In this document: positions 1 to 11,256 of the stretch, in pieces
Position numbering within the stretch: the first letter of the stretch is position 1
Layout of the letters: every line of letters starts with the position of its first letter
DNA from: Salvia splendens
Lineage: Eukaryota > Streptophyta > Magnoliopsida > Lamiales > Lamiaceae
NCBI RefSeq assembly: GCF_004379255.2
Contig: NC_056041.1
Span: 19,685,559-19,749,558, forward strand
Direction of reading: 5' to 3'
DNA length: 64,000 bases
Translations under genes and position numbers: made by a program
The notes under the pieces: model-generated
Seen by the model: the letters and a program-made list of their open reading frames with translations, nothing else
Told to the model about the DNA's origin: nothing
Database searches by the model: none

Positions 1-1227
1 AAGTTTTACTATTAATATTTATATATGTGTGTTGTTTATATGCTTTGTGGTTCATCATTTTGTCTTTTATCACAATATTATTGTCCTTATAATATTTTAA
101 GTTGTATATTAAATATTTATATTGATTTCATATTAAATAGTGTTTTAGTATTGAAGTGTGTATGTTGTTAAGGGTGATATTTTTCTTTGTTGTAGAGATC
201 TATGTAAATGTTCTAATTAACAAATGTTCCATGTTGATTTAGTTTTAAAATTATTTAACATGTTGTGTATAGTACATTTTATTTTATTTTTTAAATCTTA
301 TGTAACGATGTTGTTTCTTATTTTATTTAGTTTATTCACAATGTATTAATAAAATAAAAATATTTTAAGTCGCGCAAAGGGTTGTAAATGCAATTTTATG
401 CCAGAGATGTAAATGTAATTTTAAAAAATTATATCTTCCACTTTGAACTCATTAAATTTTGGAAGCACAATTTGAAATTCACCCGGTAGTTTCTATCTTC
501 AAATATAAAAATTGATTATGAATTAATTGACATAATTATCCACTATCTACAGCTGTAATGATCATTCATCTCCTATTAGGATTCAGAGCCTCCATTGTAA
601 GCATTTTTTGACATAAATTATGTGATATAATTAGATGATGATTTCCATCGTGATTAAATATGAGTTAAATCAACATCAATGTTATACCACTTCTAATATT
701 TAACGTTTGATATTTCAATTGCCATTTATGTTATTTGATTTAAAAACCTTTTCATTTTAATCCTTGGATGAATGCAAGCAAGATTTTTTTTTGTTTACCG
801 TTCACATAGGCCTATTGTAAAGCACTTTCTTGATATGATCATATAAACATATTTACATACAAGATTCAGATAAAAAACCTCCACTATAGTAAGAATTATC
901 AAGTAGGCCAACCCAGTGTAAGATATCGAACACATATCTAAAACCCTCAAAATAGAATAAGTGATCAACAAATTAAAATTGATCACAATATTGCAATGAA
1001 ATGAAGCTCGATAATTTATAATTTCTACTAAAGTTAAGGGTTTAGGATTTAGGTTTCGAGGTTTGGGTTTTTAGTGTATAGGATCACTATATTGCAATGA
1101 AATGAAACTCAATAATTTATAATTTCTATCTCTATTATGGATTAATTATGATAAATTATTTTTCATTTAATATTTATGCCACATAATTATTTGGTATTAT
1201 ATATATTCTGGAAAAAAATATAATGGG
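1..1227. other. AT-rich intergenic DNA, probably the body of a Helitron
   Basis: I see no convincing gene here. The only open frame (795-986, minus) is short, lacks domain-like sequence and ends in low-complexity DNA. The stretch runs up to a clear Helitron 3' end at 1228-1254, so part of it may belong to that element. I could not place the Helitron 5' TC end. The phrase around 975-1010 recurs near 1085-1120 (both read through ATTGCAATGAAATGAA), a small internal duplication. Confidence 0.4.
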
Positions 1228-1254
1228 CCGTGCATAGCACGGGAGAGATACTAG
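1228..1254 (+). mobile_element. Helitron 3' terminus (hairpin plus CTAG)
   Basis: A 6-bp stem with a 3-nt loop (CCGTGC-ATA-GCACGG, 1228-1242) is followed 8 nt later by CTAG (1251-1254) and then a T. A short GC hairpin just upstream of a terminal CTRR, with insertion between A and T, is the standard Helitron 3' signature. No Rep/helicase coding is visible, so this would be a non-autonomous copy. The 5' end was not found. Confidence 0.7.
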
Positions 1255-1655
1255 TTATATTAATTCTATACATAAATTTTCTCTAGACCCTCCCGTATGG
1301 CCGGGTCATAAATAGCTTTGAAAGAAGTTTTTAAATTGGTACTTATAAGCTCATTCATCCAAGCACACCCTCAAAATATCACTTGATGTAATAATAGTTT
1401 TTAGTTAGAGTGCATTAACTTTTGTGGTTAAATTTATCATGAAAAAATGAGAGAACGAAAATTTTCTCTTTTTAAATTCTCCTTTATCACTATCTGTGTT
1501 AGAATTTCAACCGTTAAGCTAACAAGGAGAGAAAATATGCCATGATAGCATGGTAAATAATATTTGCCCTCATGATAATATTAAATCACACCTCTAACAA
1601 TACAAACGCGTTTAATATTCTTCATTGATTAGAGTGTATAAAATATGCTAATTTA
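1255..1655. other. Intergenic DNA
   Basis: AT-rich sequence between the Helitron end and the first Harbinger element. I see no gene, RNA or repeat beyond the TTA (1653-1655) that forms the left target-site duplication of the next element. Confidence 0.5.
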
Positions 1656-1974
1656 GAGCATCTACTATAGGCAAAAGGAGGCGGACGCCCCGGAGGGGGC
1701 GACGACGGGGCGGTCTATAGTGGCCGGGACGTCCGCCTCGGGGCGGACGAATCAGAGTGGGGCGGTTAGGGGGCGAGGACGGGGCGGTGGGGGATATGGC
1801 GGCAATCCATTTTCACCATTTTCACACACTCTCCCTTCATTCACCACTCTAATTTTCACCATTTTCACACACTCTCCCTTCACCCACTCTGATTTCTCCT
1901 ATAAATATTACTCATCCACCATCCATTTTCACACACTCTCCCTTCATTCACTATCTACACTTTCACTCTCTAAA

Positions 1975-3463
1975 ATGCACGGTGGAGACGACGAATCAAC
2001 CGGCTCGCACGAATCGGGATATGGCGGCAATCCATCTCAGCCGTCGGGATATGGCGACTATCCTTCACAGCCGTCGGGATATGGCGGCTATCCTTCTCAG
2101 CCGTCGGGATATGGCGGCTATCCTTCTCAGCCGCCGAGATATGGCGGTTCTCCGTTCCAGCCATGGAGTTGGAATCAATCTCCCCCGCCGTGGGCATCGA
2201 GTCCAACTCCTCCACCATCTCAGCCGTGGAAGTCTTCGAGTCCAACGCCCCAACCTTTGCCGAGGAATCTGAGCCGCTCGGCGTTTGGAGATTACAGATC
2301 CAACCTCGACGCCCTTCACCATCCGCGTCCGGAGACCCCTTTCCAATCCAGCAGCTCTCCTTTCACGCATGCAGATCAAGACGCACTGGATACGACGTTC
2401 AATCTGCTTAATTCGGCGTACCGGATACGCCCATTGCGACAAGAGGTGGGGGGTCCGGTGGCGGTGGCGGTGGAGGTGGTGGCGGCGGTGGCGGATCAGG
2501 CAATGTCAGCGCCGGCGACGGATCGGGCAGCGGCGTCGGGTCCGCGACTGGCGGAGCTTCCAGCGGCTCACTTCCAGCCAGACGGCAAAAGGCCACGCAC
2601 TACACCAAGGAGGAGTCCGTTGCTGTGGCGAGGGCGTGGGATACCGCCACATCCGACCCCGTAGTGGGCACCGATCATAAACGAGTTGAGCTTTTGGAAG
2701 GGCGTCGTTGCGGCGTACAACGAGTTCAAACCTTGCGGTGCCAGATCGCGTGACGCGGAACAGCTCCGCAAGAAGTGGTCTAGGATTCTGCCGCCCACCA
2801 GGCAGTTTGCGAGCATATGCCAGAACAACCTGCTCCATGCGGAGAGTGGCGAAGCGAGGCTGACGTGAAAACACTTTCGATGAGGCAATACAACACGCTG
2901 GGCTATCCCAAGTTCACAATGTGGGAGGAGTATCTAGTTCTCGAGGACTGCCCGAAATTCAAGGCCATCTGTGCGCAAGAGCAGGCTCCTGCGCCGAAGC
3001 GGACAAGACACAACATTGCCGGGGACTACAGCAGCGGCAGCGGCTCGCAATCGTTCAACCGGAACGAAGAGCAAGCCGAAGAGCCTTCCGCTACACACTC
3101 TAGGCGCGCCCGCCCTCCGGGACAACGTTCCTCTATCCGACGCGCTAGAGAAGCTGGCGGTTACTCTCGCCGATCGTCGGCAGCGTCTGGATCGCGCGCC
3201 CCGCAGCCTGCGCCTATGCCGCCGTCAAGAGCAACCGAGGTCTTGAGGGATAACGTATATGTGCAGCTGATGCACGAATTGCATGAAGGCTGCAGCAAAT
3301 ACGAGGCCGCAACCGTCGCGTACATCAAGAATATATACTCCGACCTCATACGTCGGCTGCAGCGCCGTCTGCACGTGGCTGATAATGGTCCTGGGGCAGC
3401 GGCGGCAGCGAGGGAGACGGAGAAGAGGAGGAGGAATCGGACTCCGCCACCGATTATACGGTG
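1975..3463 (+). pseudogene. Harbinger ORF1 (Myb/SANT-like DNA-binding protein), degenerate
   Basis: Reading starts at the ATG at 1975 with an N-terminal region of GYGGYPSQP repeats. It then shifts frame in a glycine-coding GGC/GGT tract near 2430-2490. The Myb/SANT-like part follows: a segment reading TKEESVAVARAW (about 2607-2645), then FWKGVVAAYNEFKP (2692-2733) in another frame and further family-like sequence to about 3110 (KFTMWEEY at 2911-2934). At least two frameshifts separate these blocks, so no single protein can be made. In plant Harbinger/Pong elements this protein binds the element ends and works with the transposase. Plant annotations often call such ORFs 'glutathione S-transferase T3-like' or NAM-associated. 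The C-terminal end is approximate. Confidence 0.7.
2016..2165 (+). repeat. 30-bp coding minisatellite in Harbinger ORF1
   Basis: About five head-to-tail copies of a 30-bp unit (core GGATATGGCGGCTATCC) encode SGYGGYPSQP-type decapeptides. Copies differ by a few substitutions. It lies near the start of the ORF1 relic. Confidence 0.8.
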
Positions 3464-3732
3464 GTGGCGTTTTTATTTGTATTTTTTTTTACGTTCGTTG
3501 TATAATTTTACGATTGTCAATACAACGAATATTCGGTCTCAATTACCTCGTTTTATACTTATTTCAATTTCGCTGATTTAAAAACGAAATGAAAAAATTA
3601 AAATGAAAATTGGTTATAAAATTTCAGGGCTATTGGAAGTGTCCGCCTATAGTGGCGGAAACAAAAAATTGGGGCTGTGGACAAAAAAGGGACGGGGCTA
3701 TTGGGGAAAGCCGTCTATAGTGGATGCTCTTA

Positions 3733-3965
3733 TGGATCATTTTGCCCATATACTTTGAGATGAACCTAAGTCTACAAAACAGGCGTACTAAAATATCTTA
3801 AATATATATTTAAATAATAATCAATCAGGGAAGATACTGAATATCCACGGTAGGCTATTGAAACAATTTCTGACTAATTTGAATATCCCCACCAATAATG
3901 TTTTATCGATAGATTTAATTTTTGTTTTCAGAGACACCGAATATAGATAAACACAAGAATATAAT

Positions 3966-4041
<76 letters not shown>

Positions 4042-4344
4042 GCTGTTGTTTTTAGAAAGTTATCAAATAAAAATAGTGGGAATCAAATATGTAGCGATAA
4101 AACTAAGTAGTCCCATTCAAAAAGTCTACTGAAGTTGGCATATGTCTTGTAATAATTGACATCAAATTAATTGTGATGCGTCCAGTATGCAATATTCTAT
4201 TCATATCCATAAAATACTTTTAGTATCATACACTACCTACCACAAACACTACTCACTCCCTCCTGTACTCATTGAATATTCTAGATTTACTTATTCAAAG
4301 TTCAAACGGTTCATAATAGATTGTTCTATTTTACTTTTATTATA
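3733..4344. other. Intergenic DNA with microsatellite
   Basis: No gene seen. The open frame across 3922-4110 is made by the trinucleotide repeat and is not credible coding. Confidence 0.5.
3968..4041. repeat. (AAT)n-(ATT)n palindromic microsatellite
   Basis: About eleven AAT units run directly into about thirteen ATT units. The array is therefore self-complementary around position 4000 and could extrude a hairpin. Confidence 0.95.
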
Positions 4345-4596
4345 TTTCCTCCATCCCACAATAATTGTCACTCTTATTGTGGGCATGAGTTTTAAAAAAT
4401 GTAAAGAAAAATTGGTTGGAAAAATTAGTGAAATGTGAGATCTATTTTTTTATATTGATTTTATGATAAAATGTGAGTGAAGTGAGTTAGTGGAATGTGA
4501 GACTTACTTACTACTTATGGTAAAAATGAAGTTTGACCATTATTGTGGGACGGACCGAAATAGAAAACAATGTCAATTATTGTGGGACGGAGGGAG
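4345..4596. mobile_element. Stowaway-like MITE
   Basis: Flanked by TA on both sides. The ends read TTTCCTCCATCCCACAATAA on the left and, on the opposite strand, CTCCCTCCGTCCCACAATAA on the right, matching the Tc1/mariner-derived Stowaway terminus. At about 250 bp it has the usual size and no coding capacity. Confidence 0.85.
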
Positions 4597-5080
4597 TAAT
4601 TAGTAACTGGATTCCACATTTCACTAACGTATTTTATCTTACCTATTATATAACTTATTTTATCTTACCCATTATATGAAATAAGTTTATATTTTTCTAA
4701 CTTTTTTCATAAACAATTTCTTAAAATTCATACCATTCAAATATGAAATATTTAATTAGAACAAAGGTAGTAATAAAATACAATAATGAAACACAATGAT
4801 GTCATATAATTTTTTCTTATAACGGACAAACTAGTATACAATAACCAGTAGAAGACTCAAGATTTCGACTGGGGGGTTAAATTTCTATTAATAGTTATAG
4901 TTATAGTTATAGTTATAGTTATAGATATAGAGTGTGTTTCAATATTTGCCTTACCAAAAGTAGTTGGGTTTTGGCATGGGTGGTAAGAAGTTACAAGAGA
5001 TGTAGATAGATGATGAGTGACAAACAATAGAAAAAGAGTTCTAACAAAAACTAGAGATATATATAATGACTGTTGTTTAA
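4597..5080. other. Intergenic DNA with hexanucleotide repeat
   Basis: AT-rich, no gene seen. It contains a TAGTTA hexanucleotide array (about six units, 4890-4926). The last three bases (TAA, 5078-5080) are the target duplication of Harbinger element 2. Confidence 0.6.
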
Positions 5081-5438
5081 GACCATCCACTACGCGTCTC
5101 GCCGGCGTCTCGCGTCCCGTCCCGGAGAGACGGGACCCCGGCGCGACGCGTTGCAGCTCGCTGTCCCGTCCCGTCCCGCGCCGTCCCGCGTCGCGTCCCG
5201 TCGAGCCACGAGACAGGCTGTCTCGCCACGCGCCTAAGCGACGTGGCGCGACCCGGCGTCGTGCGTGACGCCCACTCGCCGGCCCGCGAGTGGGCGTCGT
5301 CACGTGCTGACGCAATAAATATTTTTTTTAAAAATTCGAATTTTAAAAAAAATAAAATAAAAAATAAAAGAAATTTTTTTTTGTAACGGTAATAATACCG
5401 TTTTTTTTAATTTTTTATTTTTAATTAATTTTTTACTG

Positions 5439-5446
5439 TATAAATA
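5439..5446 (+). promoter_or_regulatory. TATA box of Harbinger element 2 ORF1
   Basis: TATAAATA lies 92 bp upstream of the ORF1 ATG. The same TATAAATACTCCTAA context occurs upstream of ORF1 in element 3 (21765-21772), and TATAAATACTC in element 4 (51560-51567, minus strand). Confidence 0.65.
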
Positions 5447-5537
5447 CTCCTAAACTCATCCTCATTTCACACACAACTACACATCTATTCTTCCTATCAT
5501 CTAAATTTTCTCTCAAATTTTCATATAACAACTCAAG

Positions 5538-6646
5538 ATGTCCGGCGACGGCAACTACGGCGGTTCTGGCTCCGGCGGGTGGGATCTCAACGCGTTCGGC
5601 GATTGGGAGACCATGATCAACACATTGGGCGGTTCCGGTTCGTCAACGCCGGGGGGTACCAACCACCCAATTTTGACCTTGATGCATATGTCTGTTCCTC
5701 CGCCCCGCGGTATTCGCAGGGATTATCCCAGATCCGGGAGGATTTTCCCGTTGATCCCACGCCGGGAGTAGGCCGAGGCAGTGGAGGTGGCCGAGGCGGT
5801 GTACAACCCCAGGCGGGCGAGGAAGAAGAGGATCTAGGCCGGCATCCGTACAACAACCTCGAAACGCTGGCGGTGTACAACGCCTGGATCACCGTCTCGT
5901 ACGATCCCATCGTCGGGAATCAACAATCTCGGAAGTGTTTCTGGGAAAAGGTCTGCGAGGTCTACCACCAGATAAAGCCGAAAGGCTTCCGCAAGCGCAA
6001 ATTTAAAATGCTCCGCTCTCACTTTGACCGAGTCGACCGACATGTCAAAAAATTCTGCGGCATCTACTCGGCCGAAGAGGCGCGCTACCAAAGCGGCGCA
6101 ACGGCAACCGACATTTTGACGTCCGCTTTGCGCGCCTACTACCACGACGAATGTCATCAATTCAGATTTGTTGATGTTTGGCAGGCCGTCAAGGACGAGG
6201 AACGGTGGGCCGGCGGTTTTCGCTCCAGCTCGGGCTTAACCTCGAAGAGCACGAAGCATACGGCGAGTGGCCAATACTCGTCTGGTGGTGACACCGCTGA
6301 GGGCATCAGCCAACCTGAGGCTGAATCCCAGGAGTTTGCGGGTACGGTCAGCGATGCTGGAGGATCCGCGAGTGGGCGCCGTCGGCCGCAAGGGACGAAG
6401 GCGGCGAAAGCGGCTAGAGCAAGGAAGGGCCGAGGCGAATCAAGCCAGCCGGCCTCGGGATCGGGATCGGGCTCGCGGGGAGGCTCGGACACACTTATGG
6501 TGGCGTACATGACCGCCACAATGGCGGACACTTCCCGCTTCTCGTACGCCCAATTCACGGCCTGGTGGAACGGAATTGTGTATATGGCAGCACAACTTGG
6601 CCTTCCGACTCCCCCTCAACCTCGACCGCCTCCGGAGGATGATTAG
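5538..6646 (+). pseudogene. Harbinger ORF1 (Myb/SANT-like, NAM-associated type), one frameshift
   Basis: The ATG at 5538 opens a glycine-rich N-terminus (MSGDGNYGGSGSGGWDLNAF) that leaves frame at a run of six G at about 5651-5656; one more G would join it to the downstream frame. The downstream frame continues openly to the TAG at 6644 and holds the family core: YNAWITVSYDPIVGNQQ, then FWEKVCEVYHQIKP, a basic region and FRFVDVWQAVKDEERW, followed by a Ser/Gly/basic low-complexity stretch and a conserved tail (MADTSRF...). The predicted role is DNA binding at element ends as partner of a Harbinger transposase supplied elsewhere. It is the best-preserved ORF1 in the window. Frameshift by decay is the simplest reading; slippage on the G run is possible. 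Confidence 0.75.
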
Positions 6647-6962
6647 CCGGCGGAGTAGTTTTTTTATTTTTCTTTAAATTTGTATTTTAAATTATGTTGT
6701 GTGTTTTTTATGTTGTGTGTTTTTTAATAAAGTGTGTTTGTTTTAATTGAATTGGGTTGAGAAAAAAAAATAAAAAATGAAATTGAATAAATAGTAATTA
6801 AGGGACGGAATAAGGGACGGTTAAAGGACGGAGCGTTGCAGGTTCCGTCCCTTAGTTAAGGGATGGAGGAAAAAAGGACAGTGGAGCCCTCAAATAGTGG
6901 TCAAATAGTATTTAAGGGACGGTTTAAGGGACGGTATAGAGACAGCGTAGTGGATGGCCTAA

Positions 6963-7169
6963 AATAGCGTTGATATTGAAAAAGTTGTCAGTGTCAGGGA
7001 TATTTATAAGATCAATTATGCATATGTGATAAACTCATTATTTTGTAGTTTTTTATTATTTGATTGAGGTGTTTATTATTGAGTTTTATACTTTGACTTA
7101 TGTTTTTATATCAATTGTCTCCAATTAATTGTTTTGATAAGTTTGAGAGTTTTGAAGGGAAAATGAGAT
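6963..7169. other. Short intergenic spacer
   Basis: Ordinary AT-rich sequence between Harbinger element 2 and the Copia relic; nothing recognised. Confidence 0.4.
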
Positions 7170-7545
7170 AAAATTTTGAAATCTTATACACAGGTATCTT
7201 ATACACCTCTAAAGGATATCAATCTCTTCACCTTCAAAAGAGCTTCACGCGGGTATTTTATACGTCTCAATGTTTTTAGAAATCATTAAAAATCACAAAC
7301 TTAACCTCATAATTGTACTAGCTTTTAGCACTAAATCGACCTCATAATTGTACTAGCTTTTAGCACTAAATCGCCTTTTAGGAAATAAATATATAACTAA
7401 TGTTTCACACGAATCTATAGTTTAGTTTTCTTATTAAACTAAATTCTTGAGATCCCTAGTTATTATAGTTAGCTTTCCACCACAATTATTATTAACTTTG
7501 AATTTCAAACTCAATTCCCTTTTATAACTTGTTAATTCTAAAATC
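7170..7545 (-). mobile_element. Decayed Copia 3' fragment
   Basis: This stretch aligns by eye with the non-coding zone between the pol stop and the 3' LTR of the two Copia elements here. For example, the sequence around 7450-7545 matches 15365-15465 in order and content (TTCTTGAGATCCCTAG against TTCTTGGGATCTCCAG, then TGGATTTCAAACCCATTCCC against TGAATTTCAAACTCAATTCC). It is heavily diverged and has no LTR. It sits about 500 bp upstream of the HCF106 start codon. Confidence 0.55.
7305..7373. repeat. Short tandem duplication upstream of HCF106
   Basis: Two adjacent, near-identical copies of a unit of about 35 bp containing ATAATTGTACTAGCTTTTAG. It lies inside the Copia relic. Confidence 0.8.
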
Positions 7546-8028
7546 CTTATATAACAATGTTAGTATGGTTTAGTTTTAACACCGCAACCGCGACTTTTAA
7601 ATCAGCAACATGATTGGTTAACTCGTCTCAATTATGAAAAAGGTGACTGCTCCAAATCTCCATGATTTTAAAATTTTCATCTTATAACTATATAATGTAA
7701 ATTATTTGAGAATGTCAACTTCATGAGTTGTAGAAATATATTGGTAAAGAAAAATATCAGAATTTCGAATTTTCCAATATCACCCTTAGCCCATTAAACA
7801 TGAATGTCGAAATTGGGCCTAAAAGCCCATCAAATTAGGCTGAAGATCTCACCTACTCTAAAAGCTCTCATCAATTTCTGTGCACTAATTATCATAATAA
7901 AACTATTAAAATATCACAAAATATCATAAAATCAACATTTTACACATGCTTCGAAACCATAGCTTCCATCCCTGCCATTACATGAATTAAATAAACTCCA
8001 AAAATCTTGCTAGTTTCTGGACTTCCAA

Positions 8029-11000
8029 ATGACCGCTACAATGTCAATTGCTATTTCTGCCCCAACATCTTCTTTATTGCATTCCTCTTCTTCTTCTTTA
8101 ACTCGGAAGATCCCATCTTTGTGTTATTTCTCGAATTCCGCAATTCCAATCCCTAAAAATGCTATCTTTCAGAATATTAAATGCGTGCCCAACTTGGGTT
8201 TAGCTCAATGGAGCGGCCTGAAGAATATGGGGGTTTCCACTTCGCAATATCCGGTGATGATAGGTAGCCTTATTGTTTCCCCCATTTTTCAGCTTCTGGT
8301 GTTTATTGATTAATATTCCTGATGTGTATCTAAGTTGGGAAAACCTTTGGTTGAAGTGTGATGTTTTTAGTTCATTTTGTAAAGTTAAAAATCTTTATGT
8401 GGTGCTGAATCTATGAGGTGTGGTGTTTTGCAGCGAGGAAGGGGAAGTGTAGAGGTAAAGGAGTTTATGCTTCTTTATTTGGAGTTGGGGCACCTGAGGT
8501 TCTTGTCATTGGGGTTGTGGCTCTCTTAGTTTTTGGGCCAAAAGGTCTTGCTGAGGTTAGCTTTTTCTTTCTTTTTCTTTATTTGCTGGGGTTTGGCTTA
8601 TGTGTTGGAAATCTGATTCTGTAACACTTGACCGGTTCAATCATTTCTGGCTGATTTTATCCGACAACGTTCGTACCTGTCCGAGACACGATTATTAATT
8701 TTTGCCTGCTGATCCATGTAAAGATAGGAAGATAATGATGCTACTCGGTTTCGGATAGGGGACTAATGTCGTCTGAATTCTTGCTTTTTGCTTCTGCTTG
8801 ACATGACACGCTCTGTAGTCAAAATGCTTTGGTGTAGATTATTTTAGGTTTACATAGGTAGTGTTGACCCCTCAATTTGTATCTGATAACTTGAGTTTGT
8901 TGCTCTGCAGATTATGAAGTAGTTAAGTTAGTTAAGCTTAGGATCTTTAGATATTCTCTCGTAGTAGCCACTTCAGGTCGTTGAGATTTATGAGGCAAAC
9001 AGTCATTTCTTAGATTTTTTCTGAATCCTGGAGAAGTTCAGCTGGATCAAGCTTTGTTTATGTATTAGCAGCAATAATGACACGAAAGTTTTGGTGACAC
9101 CGTTAAAAGCATCTAAGGTGGATAATTTAACTCCTAGCATATAACACGATGATGTGCACTATTCTCTGCCAGTCTCTGCAACTATCACATAACATTATTG
9201 TGACAGTACTTTTTTGTTTAGTGAGTAGTTTGTATAGTTCCTCTTTAAGATGAAGCTGAGTAGATAGTACAAGTGTTTTTGGCTGAGCCAAAGTTTTGAT
9301 TGATATAGGCCTTGGGTGAGGAGCAAGGTGTAGAGTCATGCTCATGTATTCTAGAAATTGTTTTCTGTAGGGTATCTTAGTATCGTTAATGAGTTGTAAG
9401 GGTTATTTATGTAGTAGTCCGGGATTGGAAAGCTTCTACTACTTAATTGAAAAGTTGTTGAAATTTCTCTACAATTTGTGATTGCTGCAAATCCCTTTAT
9501 CATAGAAATGATTGTAGGTAGTTTCATAATCATCCTGGTTCTGAAAAATTAATAGGGTTAAGAATATGAACAAATGTTTGAGTTGTGTGTTGTATGATTC
9601 TTGAGAGCCTCTTATTGAATTGCCTACTGGACATGGGATAAGAATTTAAATAATACTCTCTCCATCTGCCATTAATTGTTCCATTTAGGATCAACATGGG
9701 TTTTAAGAAATGTGGGTGGAAAAAATTAGTGGAATGAGAGTCCTATTTCTATGAATTAGTTTTATGATAAAATATGTGTCAAATGAGTTTGTGGGATGTG
9801 GTATCCACTTGCTAAATATAGTAAAAATCAAATGGGACATGTAATGGTGAAATCTCGAAATGGAGAGATGGGACATTTAATAGCGGACAAAATGAGTACA
9901 TATTTAGCTGCTGCTACTTTTGATAACAAACCAGCATCACCATTCACCAATATGTAGAGATTCTTCGAAATCGAAACCATGTTGGTGACCTGGTCATTGA
10001 CATTCCAAATTTGGGTGAAATCTATGTGTCCATTCAAGGTGCATGCCCAAAAAAATTGATTTCATTCCCCTGTAACTTGGAAGCTTTTGGGTATTTTTTT
10101 TTCAGAAGCTGGATATTATCCAAGTCTTGGATTGATGTTTCGAGGCTTATAGCATAGGCAGTGGAAATATCTTAAAAAGTTTCCAGTAGAAAACAGTCTG
10201 ATCTGATATAGATGCATTCATAGGTCAAAAAGAAAAGAAAAGAAAAACCTCGTTGCACCTTGAGGAGTAATTTAAGAAACTCCTTGCATCCGTTTCCTAT
10301 CAGTCTTTTCTATTGACTAGTTTCTCAATAGATGAAACTCGTTTCTCCTACAATCACGTTGCAGAAGCTTTGCATGACGGTAATGTATCTCCATTGACCA
10401 TATTTTGTGGTGACAGGTTGCCCGTAACCTCGGAAAAACTTTGCGTGCATTCCAACCTACAATAAGAGAACTTCAGGTAGCTATCTTTTCAAGTGCTGAA
10501 TGAAAAAACATAATTTTAATTCGTAATCGAGCTATGCTGCACCCCTTGCAGGAAGTCTCAAGGGAATTCAAGAGCACCCTTGAACGAGAAATTGGACTCG
10601 ATGATATTGACACTCCAGTACCAAAACGTTCGAGTACCAACACAACTCAACCAGAAACAAATATTGAACCGAGTGAGTACACTTAAATAAAGTTTATTAG
10701 TTTCGATTTTGTGTAAAATAAGATGAGTTCCTTTATGTAATGTAAAATTTTATTCTATCTTTGCATTTCACTAAACTACAAAGCATATACACTGATGGGT
10801 CGCCTTTAGAAACCGCAGAAGATCCAGCTGAAAGCGCGTTAAATATGAAGGCCGAGCAATTTAAAGGAGCCCTTTCCCAGCTGAAAAAAGAGCAAGAGGA
10901 GGAGAGGAAACAGAAAGAGGAGGAGGAGAGATTGAAACAGGAAGCCCAACTTCAAGGTCAAGTGGAATCCAAGGCTACTTCTCAAGGTCGGTAAACTCTC

Positions 11001-11256
11001 TCCCTCTCTCTCGCTCTATCTCAGAGACATTTATAGTCATATACGCCTATTTTCAGATGCCTCTGAAGCTCCGGATAGTCCAAAAGCTCTAGATAGTAAT
11101 GAAGAAACCGCCTCGGTGGCCCCTCCCCCTAAAGCTCTAGATACTACTGAAGAAACCTCCTCGATCACCCCTCCCCCGGAGAATCCAGACAGCAAAACTC
11201 TTCAAGAAGCTGCTGCAGGAGCACCGACTGGCTCAGCTTCAAACACTGAAACATAA
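8029..11256 (+). CDS. HCF106: Sec-independent (Tat) translocase subunit TatB/HCF106, chloroplastic
   Basis: HCF106 is the TatB-type receptor subunit of the thylakoid twin-arginine (delta-pH) translocase and works with cpTatC and Tha4. Exons I infer: 8029-8263, 8434-8555, 10417-10476, 10552-10672, 10810-10986 and 11057-11256, giving 304 residues. Residues 1 to about 85 are Ser-rich and basic, as a transit peptide. The diagnostic TatB segment follows: GVGAPEVLVIGVVALLVFGP (95-114), one membrane helix with the Gly-Pro hinge. Next comes the amphipathic helix with VARNLGKTLRAFQPTIRELQ and then EREIGLDDID. The C-terminal half is Glu/Lys-rich (coiled) and then Pro/acidic, as in the family. All introns are GT-AG and phases agree. 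An alternative exon 4/5 junction (donor 10677, acceptor 10783) also keeps frame and would add ten residues. Intron 2 is long (about 1.86 kb) and hosts a Stowaway MITE. I see no damage. Confidence 0.93.
9656..9896. mobile_element. Stowaway-like MITE in HCF106 intron 2
   Basis: Flanking TA dinucleotides. The ends read CTCTCTCCATCTGCCATTAA and, on the opposite strand, CTCATTTTGTCCGCTATTAA. About 240 bp, no coding. The interior resembles the MITE at 4345 (TTAGTGGAATG and GATAAAATATGTG blocks). Confidence 0.75.

Larger units (their letters stand above)
1656..3729 (+). mobile_element. PIF/Harbinger element 1 (ORF1-only)
   Basis: The terminal inverted repeats start GAGCATCTACTATAG on the left and, read on the opposite strand, GAGCATCCACTATAG on the right. 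A TTA target-site duplication flanks them (1653-1655 and 3730-3732), the hallmark of PIF/Harbinger insertion. The interior is a GC-rich island in AT-rich DNA and carries a degenerate Myb/SANT-like ORF1. No DDE transposase (ORF2) is recognisable in its 2.07 kb. A 5' leader phrase (CCATTTTCACACACTCTCCC) occurs three times between about 1808 and 1945. Confidence 0.9.
5081..6959 (+). mobile_element. PIF/Harbinger element 2 (ORF1-only)
   Basis: The inverted ends read GACCATCCACTACGC on the left and GGCCATCCACTACGC on the right (opposite strand), with a TAA duplication (5078-5080 and 6960-6962). The 1.88-kb interior has a TATA box at 5439, a nearly intact ORF1 gene at 5538-6646 and an AT-rich 3' region. 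There is no space for, or trace of, a DDE transposase. It shares size, organisation and leader sequence with the elements at 21433 and 50026. Confidence 0.93.

Noticed and set aside
795..986. Small minus-strand membrane-like frame of 63 codons
   Set aside because: Isolated in AT-rich DNA with no homologue-like motif or promoter; expected by chance.
2065..2442. Long minus-strand frame opposite the Harbinger ORF1 repeats
   Set aside because: Shadow of a GC-rich repetitive coding strand; composition is Arg-rich with no domain.
3922..4110. Plus-strand open frame encoding poly-Asn then poly-Ile
   Set aside because: It is produced by the AAT/ATT microsatellite and has no other content.
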